From NCBI RefSeq assembly GCF_036075115.1, contig NZ_CP107958.1:5766001-5830000 (forward strand): 64,000 nucleotides of DNA, written 5' to 3'. The stretch comes from Streptomyces sp. NBC_00377 (GTDB lineage: Bacteria > Actinomycetota > Actinomycetes > Streptomycetales > Streptomycetaceae). A program made the translations under genes and the position numbers. Every line of letters starts with the position of its first letter. Position 1 is the first letter of the stretch. The notes under the pieces are model-generated. The model did not search any database. It was not told where the DNA came from and saw nothing but the letters and a program-made list of their open reading frames with translations. Positions 37,119 through 45,412 of this stretch are shown one piece after another.

Positions 37119-38549
37119 ATGCGCAAGGCGCTCAGATGGCTGCTGGCGCTCACGGTGCTCATAGGCACCTTGGGCACGGCGGCCACGGCAGAGGCGGCCA
37201 CCGCCGCCGAGCCCCAGGCAACCGCCACCGCGGACATCAAGGACCGGCTCCTCGCCGTACCCGGCATGAGTCTGATCGAGGAGAAGCCGTATCCCGGCTA
37301 CCGCTACTTCGTCCTCGGCTACACGCAGCCGGTGGACCACCGGCATCCGGCCAGGGGCACGTTCCAGCAGCGGATCACCGTGCTGCACAAGGACACTTCG
37401 CGCCCCACGGTCTTCTACACCGGCGGCTACAACGTCTCCACCAACCCGGGCCGCCGCGAGCCGACCCAGATCGTGGACGGCAACCAGGTCTCCATGGAGT
37501 ACCGCTTCTTCACGCCCTCCCGCCCCGACCCGGCCGACTGGTCCAAGCTGGACATCTGGCAGGCGGCGAGCGACCAGCACCGTATCTTCGAGGCGCTGAA
37601 GAAGATCTACCCCAGGAACTGGATCTCCACCGGCGGCTCCAAGGGCGGTATGACGGCGACGTACTACGAGCGCTTCTACCCCCGGGACATGGACGGCGTG
37701 GTGGCCTACGTGGCCCCGAACGACGTCGTCAACGACGAGGACTCCGCCTACGACCGCTTCTTCGCGTCCGTCGGCACCAAGGAGTGCCGAGACCGCCTGA
37801 ACGCCGTACAGCGTGAGGCGCTCGTGCGCCGGGAGCCGCTGGAGAAGAAGTACGCGGCGTACGCGGCGGAGAACGGCTACACGTTCACCACCATCGGCAG
37901 CCTGGACCGTGCCTACGAGGCGGTCGTCCTCGACTACGTCTGGGGCTTCTGGCAGTACAGCCTGCTGTCCGACTGCGAGTCGATCCCCGCGAACGCGGCC
38001 GGCGCCACGGACGACGAGATCTGGACGTCGGTCGACACGATCTCGGGCTTCTCGTTCTACACGGACCAGGGCCTGGCCCCGTACACCCCGTACTACTACC
38101 AGGCGGGCACCCAACTGGGCGCCCCCACCATCCACTTCCCGCACATCGAGAAGAAGTACGTCCGCTACGGCTACCAGCCCCCGCGCAACTTCGTCCCCCG
38201 CGACATCACGATGAGGTTCCGGCCCTCGGCGATGCGGGACGTCGACACCTGGGTGCGGCACAACGCCCACCACATGCTCTTCGTCTACGGCCAGAACGAC
38301 CCGTGGGGCGCGGAGCGCTTCCGGCTCGGCAAGGGCGCGAAGGACAGTTACGTCTTCACCGCCCCCGGCCTGAACCACGGCGCGAACGTCGCCGGCCTGG
38401 TCGCGGACCAGAAGACGCTGGCCACGGCCCGCATCCTGGCCTGGGCGGGCGTCTCGCCCACCGCCGTCTCCCAGGCGAAGCCGCTGGCGAAGTTCGACGC
38501 GGGGCTCGACGTACGGGACGTGGAGCGGGAGCCCGCGCTGCGCCCCTGA
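37119..38549 (+). CDS. Secreted tripeptidyl aminopeptidase, peptidase family S37
   Basis: A 476-residue exported serine peptidase similar to the Streptomyces PS-10 prolyl tripeptidyl aminopeptidases. A signal peptide covers about residues 1-27. The nucleophile is Ser174 in TGGSKGGMTATYYERFYP; conserved segments include FFTPSRPDPADW, VYGQNDPWGAERF and GLNHGANVAGL, which supply the acid and histidine. It removes tripeptides from the N-termini of extracellular proteins. A GGGAGGG ribosome site precedes ATG 37119. Confidence 0.9.
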   Translation: MRKALRWLLALTVLIGTLGTAATAEAATAAEPQATATADIKDRLLAVPGMSLIEEKPYPGYRYFVLGYTQPVDHRHPARGTFQQRITVLHKDTSRPTVFYTGGYNVSTNPGRREPTQIVDGNQVSMEYRFFTPSRPDPADWSKLDIWQAASDQHRIFEALKKIYPRNWISTGGSKGGMTATYYERFYPRDMDGVVAYVAPNDVVNDEDSAYDRFFASVGTKECRDRLNAVQREALVRREPLEKKYAAYAAENGYTFTTIGSLDRAYEAVVLDYVWGFWQYSLLSDCESIPANAAGATDDEIWTSVDTISGFSFYTDQGLAPYTPYYYQAGTQLGAPTIHFPHIEKKYVRYGYQPPRNFVPRDITMRFRPSAMRDVDTWVRHNAHHMLFVYGQNDPWGAERFRLGKGAKDSYVFTAPGLNHGANVAGLVADQKTLATARILAWAGVSPTAVSQAKPLAKFDAGLDVRDVEREPALRP

Positions 38550-38610
38550 GCACCACCCGCCCCGGCCGCGCGCATCCCACCGGATCCGTGCCGCCCCGCT
38601 GAGGCGAAAG

Positions 38611-38648
38611 GCCGTGGACGCCGGGCACCCGACGCCGTCGTCCACGGC
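38611..38648. terminator. Convergent terminator after the S37 peptidase
   Basis: GCCGTGGACG (38611-38620) pairs with CGTCCACGGC (38639-38648), and the loop can fold into an inner CGGG/CCCG stem. It lies between convergent stops. Confidence 0.75.
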
Positions 38649-38680
38649 CCCCACCACCGCGACGCCGCGGCGGCGCGCGC

Positions 38681-40465
38681 CTAGTACGCCAGGCCGTGCC
38701 CGATGGGGTACAGCACCCGTGCCGGGTCGTCCGCCCGCCGCACGGGCACCGGCAGCCGCCCGCGCGGCCCGACCACGCCGGCGATCACCCGGGCTGCGGC
38801 CCGCAGTTCGACATCCGTCCAGCAGTAGACCGCCAAGCAGGCCCGGGCGGACGCGAGGTGAGCCACGTCGTACGGGTTGCGGACGGCCACCGCCACCACC
38901 GGCCGGCCGGTGGCCGCCAGACGGTCCACCAGCGTTTGCTGTCCGTCGGCCGCCGTGACGTTGTAGGTCGCGACCACCACGGCGTCCGCCCCGGCCGCGG
39001 CCGTCACCGCCCCGGCGATCGCCTCGGCCGAGGGAGCCGCGCCGGTGGACAGGGCCGTCGCCACGAATCCCAGGGCGGTGAGGGCGGCGGCGAGGACGCC
39101 GGTGGGCGGGCCGGTGGTGCCGGTGGGGGAGGCCGGGTCAGCACCGACGACCAGGAGCCGGGGGTGGGTCCGGGGCGAGAGCGGCAGCAGCGGCCCCTCG
39201 TTGACCAGCAGCGTCGTGGTCCGCTCGGCGATCCGGTCGGCCGCGGCGAGATGCTCCGGCGCCCCGACCGTCCGCCCCACGCCGGCCTGGCTGACGTACG
39301 GGTCGTCGAACAGCCCCAGCCTCGACTTCAGCCGCAGGATCCGCAGGACCGACGCGTCGAGCCGCCGCTCCGTGAGCTCGCCGTCCTGTACGGCCTTCAG
39401 GACGGCATGCCAGGCCACGTCCAGGTCCGGCGGGTTGAGAAGCTGGTCGACGCCGGCCTTCAGCGCGAGCACCGGGACCCGGTCGTCGCCGTACTTCGTG
39501 CGCACGCCCGCCATGTCGAGCGCGTCGGTGACCACGACCCCGTCGTAGCCGAGCCTCTCGCGCAGGATGCCGGTGACGATCGGACGGGACAGGGTGGCGG
39601 GGTCCCCGGAGGCGTCGAGGGCGGGGACCAGGATGTGCGCGGTCATGAGCGAGTCGACGCCGGCCGCGATCGCCGCCCGGAAGGGCACCGCGTCCAGCGT
39701 CTCCCACTCCTCGCGCGAGTGGGTGATGACGGGGAAGCCGGTGTGGCTGTCGACGGCGGTGTCGCCGTGCCCGGGGAAGTGCTTGGCGGTCGCCGCCACT
39801 CCCGCCGCCCGGTAGCCCCCGGCCTCCGCCGCGACCAGGTCGGCCACCGCGGCCGGGTCGGCGCCGAAGGAGCGGACGCCGATGACCGGATTGGCGGGGT
39901 TCACATTGACGTCGGCGACGGGGGAGTAGTTCTGCCGGATGCCCAGCGCCCGCAGTTCCCGGCCCGCGAGGCGCCCGAGGGTGCGGGCGTCGGCGCGGCT
40001 GCCCCCGGCGCCGATCGCCATGGCGCCCGGGAAGAGGGTGGCCGGGCGGCCCACCCGGCAGACGGCACCGTGCTCCTGGTCGGTGGAGATCAGCACCGGC
40101 AGACCGCGCGGCTGCCGGAGCGAGGCCCGCTGGATGCCGTTGGAGAGGTCCGCGATCTGCCGCGGGTCGCGGGTGTTGTGCGCCCAGCCGAAGTAGATGA
40201 TCCCGCCGAGCCGGTACCGGGCGAGCAGCTCGGCGGCCGTGCGTACGCCGAGTTCGCCGAGGTTGGCGTCGGCGTCGGCCTGGTCGGGCGCGGTCGCCGA
40301 GTGGCCGTACACCCGCGAGACGAAGACCTGGCCGACCTTCTCCTCCAGGGTCATACGGGCGAGGAGTTCGCCGGGACGACGGTCGTCCGCGTGCGCCGGA
40401 CCGCCGACGGCGAGGGTGGCGGTGACGCCCGCGCCGGCGGCGAGGACGGTGCGTCTGGAGGGCAT
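38681..40465 (-). CDS. Exported GH3 beta-N-acetylhexosaminidase-like enzyme
   Basis: A 594-residue family 3 glycosidase. The N-terminal signal MPSRRTVLAAGAGVTATLAVGG resembles a Tat leader. The TIM-barrel domain carries KHFPGHGDT (228-236), the His-Asp acid/base loop of NagZ-type enzymes, and VVVTDALDM with nucleophile Asp314. A second alpha/beta domain (about 395-594) follows, longer than in cytoplasmic NagZ. It probably trims GlcNAc from chitin or peptidoglycan fragments outside the cell. Monocistronic; a 287-bp gap with no further gene lies upstream. Confidence 0.9.
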   Translation of the reverse strand: MPSRRTVLAAGAGVTATLAVGGPAHADDRRPGELLARMTLEEKVGQVFVSRVYGHSATAPDQADADANLGELGVRTAAELLARYRLGGIIYFGWAHNTRDPRQIADLSNGIQRASLRQPRGLPVLISTDQEHGAVCRVGRPATLFPGAMAIGAGGSRADARTLGRLAGRELRALGIRQNYSPVADVNVNPANPVIGVRSFGADPAAVADLVAAEAGGYRAAGVAATAKHFPGHGDTAVDSHTGFPVITHSREEWETLDAVPFRAAIAAGVDSLMTAHILVPALDASGDPATLSRPIVTGILRERLGYDGVVVTDALDMAGVRTKYGDDRVPVLALKAGVDQLLNPPDLDVAWHAVLKAVQDGELTERRLDASVLRILRLKSRLGLFDDPYVSQAGVGRTVGAPEHLAAADRIAERTTTLLVNEGPLLPLSPRTHPRLLVVGADPASPTGTTGPPTGVLAAALTALGFVATALSTGAAPSAEAIAGAVTAAAGADAVVVATYNVTAADGQQTLVDRLAATGRPVVAVAVRNPYDVAHLASARACLAVYCWTDVELRAAARVIAGVVGPRGRLPVPVRRADDPARVLYPIGHGLAY

Positions 40466-40752
40466 GTGCGCTCCTTACGGTGGGGGGCCGGTCGGCGCAC
40501 GCTACCCGGGGAAGGCGCCGCCATCGGCGCATGGGAGGGGGGCGCGCCGATGACGGCTCGGCTGCCGGCCCGCGGTGCGGCGGAAGGGGTGGGTCGGCGA
40601 TCGCGGCCGGCGGCGAGGGCCGACACCGCACCGAGGTGATTCGTCCGACAGCTCGGACGTTGGACGAGCGGGCCCGGGGCGGGGTTCCCGGTCCCCCGCG
40701 CATTTCCGCAAGTCGGTACGGGCGCGACACGGGGGGCCGGTGGGACGGCTGT

Positions 40753-41661
40753 CTAGTGGGCCGACGCGGACGGCCACTGTTCGCGCAGGACCCGTACCGC
40801 CTCCGCGATCGCCGGACGCCGGGCCGCCCCCGTGCGCCACAGCGCGTAGAGCCGCCGTACGGGCGGCGGATCGAGCGGGACCTCCGCCACCCCGGGCGGC
40901 AGCGGACCGCGGCCGAGGCGCGGGACGAGCGCGACGCCGAGTCCGGCGGCGACCAGGGCGACGAGGGTCGGGTTCTCCTCGGCCGTGTGGACGAGATCGG
41001 GCTCGTGCCCCGCCGCGCGCAGCGTGCGCACCAGCCAGTCGTGGCAGACCCGGCCCGGCGGTTGGCAGATCCACCGCTCGCTGCCCAGCTCCTCCCGCCG
41101 TACGGCCGTCCGCCCCGCGAAGGGGTGGCCGGCGGGCACCAGCAGGTCGCACGTGTCGTCCCCGATCACCGCGTGTTCGACGCCCGCCGGGGCGGGCAGC
41201 GGCGCGATGTCCCAGTCGTGGGCGACCGCCAGGTCCACGGCGCCCTTCGCCACCAGGTCCACCGAAAGATGCGGGTCGACCTCGGTGAGCCGGGCGTCCA
41301 GGGCGGGGTGCCGGCGGGCCAGGTCGGCGAGGACGCGGGGCAGCAGCCCGCGCGCCGCCGAGGCGAACGCGGCGATGGCCAGCCGCCCGGCAGGCACCCC
41401 GCGCCGCTCCTCGAGATCGGTCTCGGCGCGCTCCACGATCGCCAGCAACTCCTTTGCCGTAGCGACGAGTTGAAGCGCCTCGTCGGTCAGCCGGATGCCC
41501 CGTCCCGCCCGCTCCAGCAGGACCGTGCGGGTCTCCCGTTCCAGCTTGGTGATCTGCTGGGAGACCGCGGACGGGGTATAGCCGAGCGCGGCGGCCGCGG
41601 CACCCACCGTGCCGTGGACCGAGACGGCGTGCAGGGCGCGCAGGCGCTGGAGATCGAGCAC
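40753..41661 (-). CDS. LysR-family transcriptional regulator
   Basis: A 302-residue LysR regulator. The N-terminal winged helix begins VLDLQRLRALHAVSVHGTVGAAAAALGYTPSAVSQQI; the GTG at 41661 is the only sensible start by family alignment. The effector domain spans about 90-295. It is divergent from the EamA-aroA-GNAT set across an 87-bp gap, so it likely controls that set and itself. Confidence 0.9.
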   Translation of the reverse strand: MLDLQRLRALHAVSVHGTVGAAAAALGYTPSAVSQQITKLERETRTVLLERAGRGIRLTDEALQLVATAKELLAIVERAETDLEERRGVPAGRLAIAAFASAARGLLPRVLADLARRHPALDARLTEVDPHLSVDLVAKGAVDLAVAHDWDIAPLPAPAGVEHAVIGDDTCDLLVPAGHPFAGRTAVRREELGSERWICQPPGRVCHDWLVRTLRAAGHEPDLVHTAEENPTLVALVAAGLGVALVPRLGRGPLPPGVAEVPLDPPPVRRLYALWRTGAARRPAIAEAVRVLREQWPSASAH

Positions 41662-41748
41662 CGGGAGTCCAATCGGTAGCTTTCCTTCATCCAACCATGC
41701 AGTGATCGTCGCTGGTGCTTCACGGTCCGGGCGGGTGATCCTCGGCGT

Positions 41749-42750
41749 ATGCGCCCCGCCCACCTCGCCCTCGCCGTCCTCGTCGCCGCTGTCTGGGGCG
41801 TGAACTTCACCGTCGTGGAGATCGGCCTCGGCCACTTCCCGCCGCTGCTGTTCTCCGCCCTGCGCTTCCTGGTGGCGGCCCTGCCCGCGGTGTTCTTCGT
41901 GGGCCGGCCGAAGGTGGCCTGGAAGTGGATCGTGGCGGTGGGCCTGGTACTGGGGGTGGCGAAGTTCGGGCTGCTGTTCGTCGGTATGGACGCGGGCATG
42001 CCGGCCGGGCTGTCCTCGCTGGTCCTCCAGATACAGTCCGTGTTCACCGCTGTCATCGCCTTCGCGGTGCTCGGCGAACGCCCTACCCGGGTCAAGCTGC
42101 TGGGCATGGCGGTCGCCCTCGCCGGCATCGGCGTGGCCGCGGCCGACGAGGGCGCCTCGGGCTCGCTCGGCGCGTTCGCCCTGGTCGTCGCGGCGGCGGC
42201 CTGCTGGGGCGGGTCGAACGTCCTCACCCGCAGGGCCTCCCCGCCGGACGCGCTGAACTTCATGGTGTGGGTGAGCACGGTCCCGGTGCTGCCCCTCCTC
42301 GCCCTGTCCCTGCTGACGGAGGGCCCGTCCCGGGACGTGGCCGCCCTGCGCGCGCTGGACTGGCAGGGCGCAGCCACGGTCGGCTACGTCGCCTGGGTCA
42401 CCACGGTCTTCGGCTTCGGCGCCTGGGGCTGGCTGCTGCACCGCCACCCGGCGTCCACGGTCGCCCCCTTCTCCCTCCTGGTCCCCGTCTTCGGCATGAC
42501 GTCGGCCGCCCTGTTCCTCGGCGAGCCGGTGAGCGGCCCGCGCTGGTGCGCGGCGGCCCTGCTGGTCGCAGGGGTGGCGCTGACCTCGCTCGCACCGAAG
42601 CGGAGGGCTGCACGGCAGGCCGCACAGCCCTCCGCGCGGGGCGCCGCACGACCTGCCGCTCGACCCGTTGTTCCACCGGAGGGAACCGCCTCGACACTCG
42701 TCCATCCCGTGGACGTACCGGCGCCGGGGCGGACCGGCGCGGGATCATGA
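41749..42750 (+). CDS. EamA/DMT-family exporter
   Basis: A 333-residue membrane protein with ten predicted helices in two EamA repeats, about 1-135 and 145-285, with a basic, low-complexity tail after residue 285. It begins MRPAHLALAVLVAAVWGVNFTVVE, a pattern of the cysteine/O-acetylserine exporter-like group (YdeD/RhaT class). Substrate unknown. Its stop overlaps the start of the next gene (ATGA), coupling it to the EPSP-synthase-like protein. Confidence 0.88.
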   Translation: MRPAHLALAVLVAAVWGVNFTVVEIGLGHFPPLLFSALRFLVAALPAVFFVGRPKVAWKWIVAVGLVLGVAKFGLLFVGMDAGMPAGLSSLVLQIQSVFTAVIAFAVLGERPTRVKLLGMAVALAGIGVAAADEGASGSLGAFALVVAAAACWGGSNVLTRRASPPDALNFMVWVSTVPVLPLLALSLLTEGPSRDVAALRALDWQGAATVGYVAWVTTVFGFGAWGWLLHRHPASTVAPFSLLVPVFGMTSAALFLGEPVSGPRWCAAALLVAGVALTSLAPKRRAARQAAQPSARGAARPAARPVVPPEGTASTLVHPVDVPAPGRTGAGS

Positions 42751-44012
42751 GGGGCATGGCCCTCGTCGACATCCCCGGTTCCAAGTCGCTCACCGCCCGC
42801 GCCCTGTTCCTGGCGGCGGCCGCCGACGGCGTCACCACGCTCCGGCGCCCCCTGCGCTCCGACGACACCGAGGGATTCGCCGAGGGTCTGACGCGGCTCG
42901 GCTACCGCGTGGGCCGGACACCGGACGTCTGGCAGGTCGACGGCCGCCCGCAGGGGCCGGCGCTCACCGAGGCCGACGTCCACTGCCGGGACGGCGCGAC
43001 CACGGCACGCTTCCTGCCGACCCTCGCCGCCGCCGGTCACGGCACCTACCGCTTCGACGCGTCCGCCCAGATGCGCCGCCGCCCCCTCCTCCCGCTCACC
43101 CGCGCCCTGCGCGACCTGGGCGTGGACCTGCGGCACGAGGAGGCGGAGGGCCACCACCCGCTGACCGTGCGGGCGGCCGGCGTCGAGGGCGGGGACGTGG
43201 TGCTGGACGCCGGCCAGTCCTCCCAGTACCTGACCGCCCTCCTCCTGCTCGGCCCGCTCACCCGCACCGGCCTGCGCGTCACGGTCACGGACCTGGTCTC
43301 GGCGCCGTACGTCGGCATCACGATCGAGATGATGCGGGCGTTCGGGGTGGAGGTCGCACGTGAGGGGAACACGTACGTCGTCCCGCCGGGCGGCTACCGG
43401 GCCACGACCTACGCGATCGAACCCGACGCCTCCACCGCGAGCTACTTCTTCGCGGCGGCCGCGCTGACCGGCGGCGAGGTGACCGTGCCGGGCCTCGGCA
43501 GGGGCGCGCTCCAGGGCGACCTGGGCTTCGTGGACGTACTGCGGAGGATGGGCGCCCGGGTGGACGTCGGCGAGGACCGTACGACCGTGGCCGGGACCGG
43601 CGGTCTTCACGGTGTCACCGTCAACATGCGGGACATCTCCGACACCATGCCGACCCTCGCCGCGATCGCTCCCTTCGCCACCGGCCCCGTACGCATCGAG
43701 GACGTGGCGAACACGCGCGTCAAGGAGTGCGACCGTCTGGACGCCTGCGCGGAGAACCTCCGGCGGCTGGGCGTCGAGGTGGCCACCGGCCCCGACTGGA
43801 TCGAGATCCGGCCCGGCGCGGGCGGCTCCCTCACGGGCGCCGACATCAAGACCCACGGCGACCACCGCATCGTCATGTCCTTCGCGGTGACCGCTCTGCG
43901 CGTCCCCGGAATCTCGTTCGACGACCCCGGCTGCGTCCGCAAGACCTTCCCCGGTTTCCACGAGGCGTTCGCGCGACTGACGAAGGTGCTGCGGAAGGGC
44001 GGCGAGGGGTGA
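42747..44012 (+). CDS. aroA: EPSP synthase-like protein, short N-terminus
   Basis: A 421-residue 3-phosphoshikimate 1-carboxyvinyltransferase homologue. Active-site equivalents of E. coli Lys22/Arg27 (GSKSLTAR), Arg124 (QMRRRP), Asp313 (ISDTMPT), Glu341/Arg344 (VKECDRL), Arg386 (GDHRIVM) and Lys411 (RKTFP) are all present. Two departures stand out. The N-terminus lacks about 9 residues of the first strand. The usual NAGT loop reads DGAT, putting Ala84 where E. coli has Gly96. It looks like a paralogue beside a canonical copy elsewhere, not the housekeeping enzyme. The start is ATG 42747 (overlapping the exporter stop) or 42756. Confidence 0.88.
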   Translation: MRGMALVDIPGSKSLTARALFLAAAADGVTTLRRPLRSDDTEGFAEGLTRLGYRVGRTPDVWQVDGRPQGPALTEADVHCRDGATTARFLPTLAAAGHGTYRFDASAQMRRRPLLPLTRALRDLGVDLRHEEAEGHHPLTVRAAGVEGGDVVLDAGQSSQYLTALLLLGPLTRTGLRVTVTDLVSAPYVGITIEMMRAFGVEVAREGNTYVVPPGGYRATTYAIEPDASTASYFFAAAALTGGEVTVPGLGRGALQGDLGFVDVLRRMGARVDVGEDRTTVAGTGGLHGVTVNMRDISDTMPTLAAIAPFATGPVRIEDVANTRVKECDRLDACAENLRRLGVEVATGPDWIEIRPGAGGSLTGADIKTHGDHRIVMSFAVTALRVPGISFDDPGCVRKTFPGFHEAFARLTKVLRKGGEG

Positions 44013-44639
44013 GTTTCAAGCTGGAGGGGCCGGTTCTCGAGGGAGCGCTGGTGCGCCTGGAGCCGCTGGAGCACCGGCACACGGCCGGACTGGCGCTGGC
44101 GGCGGAGGAGGACCGGGGGACGTACGACTTCACCTGGGTCCCGAGAGCGGCCGAGGCCGGCGACTACGTCGACGCACAGCTCGCCCGCGCGGCCACCGGC
44201 AGGCTCGCGCCCTACGCGCAGATCTCCCTCGCCTCCGGCCGGGTGGTCGGCGCGACCTCGTACTGGGAACCGCGTTCCTGGCGGACCGACGAGCGACTGG
44301 ACGCCGTGGAGGTCGGGTTCACCTGGCTGGCCGGCTCCGCCCAGGGCACGGGCGTCAACGCCGAGGCCAAGCTCCTGCTCTTCCGGCACGCCTTCACGCA
44401 GTGGGGCGTGCCGGGTGGACCTGAAGACGGACGCCCGCAACAGCCGCTCGCGCGCCGCCATCGAGAGCGTGGGCGCCCGCTTCGAGGGCGTCCTGCGCAA
44501 CTGGTCCCGTTCCTGGGCGCCGGGCGAGGACGGCCGCCTGCGGGACTCCGCGATCTTCTCCGTCACGGCGGAGGAATGGCCGGGCTGCGAGCGGCGGTTG
44601 GCGGAGCGGGTGGCGCGGTTCCTGCCGGGCGCCGGGTGA
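44009..44639 (+). pseudogene. GNAT acetyltransferase broken by a frameshift
   Basis: A RimJ/RimL-type N-acetyltransferase of about 209 residues read in two frames. From GTG 44009 (overlapping the aroA stop) the frame gives LEGPVLEGALVRLEPLEHRH... to AKLLLFRHAFTQWGV. The rest, VDLKTDARNSRSRAAIESVGARF, the acetyl-CoA/C-terminal motif region, continues in another frame from 44415 to the stop at 44639. The junction reads GGCGTGCCGGGTGGAC. Inserting two bases (GTGGTCCGGGTGGAC) would restore GVVRVDLKT, the normal family sequence. It is a 2-base deletion, or equally a one-base insertion, or a sequencing error. Confidence 0.85.
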
Positions 44640-44748
44640 GCGTCCCCGGGACGGCGCGCCATGCCCTGGCCGGCCTCGGCGCGGCTCGCTGGGGGACCGC
44701 CCGGGGGGTGAGACTCTCCCGCCCCGCGCGCGGAGGTCCGAGATCATC

Positions 44749-45354
44749 GTGCCCATGACCACGCGCTCGTATCTCATCCTCCACGGTTGGCAGAACCACC
44801 GCCCCGAGGACCACTGGCAGCACTGGCTCGCGGACCACCTCACCGCACTCGGTCACGAGGTCGTCTACCCGCAGCTTCCCGACCCGGACGACCCGGACCT
44901 GGAGGTGTGGCTGACGGAACTGGCCCGCCACCTCGACGCGCCGGCAGCCGGCACCGAGCGGGTGGTGGTCGCCCACAGCCTCTCCGTCCTCCTCTGGCTG
45001 CATGCCGTCGCCCGCGATCTGCCCGGGCTCGCCGGCGTCCACCGGGTGCTGCTGGTGTCTCCGCCGTCCGGCTCGGTCCTCGCGCGGTATCCGGAGGTCG
45101 AGGGGTTCGCCTTCGCGGGGAACGACCTCGGGTGGCTCGACGGCCGCCCGCTCCCGCACCCGACCCGGCTGGTCGCCGGCGACGACGACCCGTACCTCCC
45201 GGAGGGCGTGCAGGCGGCCTACGGAGACCCCCTGAACCTCACCGCGGAGCTCCTCCCCGGCGCCGCCCACCTCGACCTCGACGCCGGTTACGGCTCCTGG
45301 CCGTCGGTGCTGGAGTGGTGCCTCGACGAGCGGACGAGGCTCCGGGCGCGGTAG
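44749..45354 (+). CDS. RBBP9/YdeN-type serine hydrolase
   Basis: A 201-residue small alpha/beta hydrolase. LHGWQNHRPEDHWQHWL opens the fold; the nucleophile serine is in VVAHSLSVLLWLHAV, the acid in VAGDDDPYLP, and the histidine in GAAHLDLDAGYGSWP. Members are cytoplasmic esterases of unknown substrate. GTG 44749 is preceded by GGAGG about 12 nt upstream; ATG 44755 is the alternative. It lies 109 bp after the acetyltransferase and is convergent with the MFS gene. Confidence 0.88.
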   Translation: MPMTTRSYLILHGWQNHRPEDHWQHWLADHLTALGHEVVYPQLPDPDDPDLEVWLTELARHLDAPAAGTERVVVAHSLSVLLWLHAVARDLPGLAGVHRVLLVSPPSGSVLARYPEVEGFAFAGNDLGWLDGRPLPHPTRLVAGDDDPYLPEGVQAAYGDPLNLTAELLPGAAHLDLDAGYGSWPSVLEWCLDERTRLRAR

Positions 45355-45412
45355 GGGTGCGGGTGCGGGTGGGTGATGCCCGTGGTGCCGGTGGGGTGAC
45401 GGGGGTGGCGGA

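Noticed and set aside
40466..40752. Possible small gene between GH3 and LysR genes
   Set aside because: Only Arg/Gly-rich frames without ribosome sites; more likely promoter DNA for the GH3 gene.
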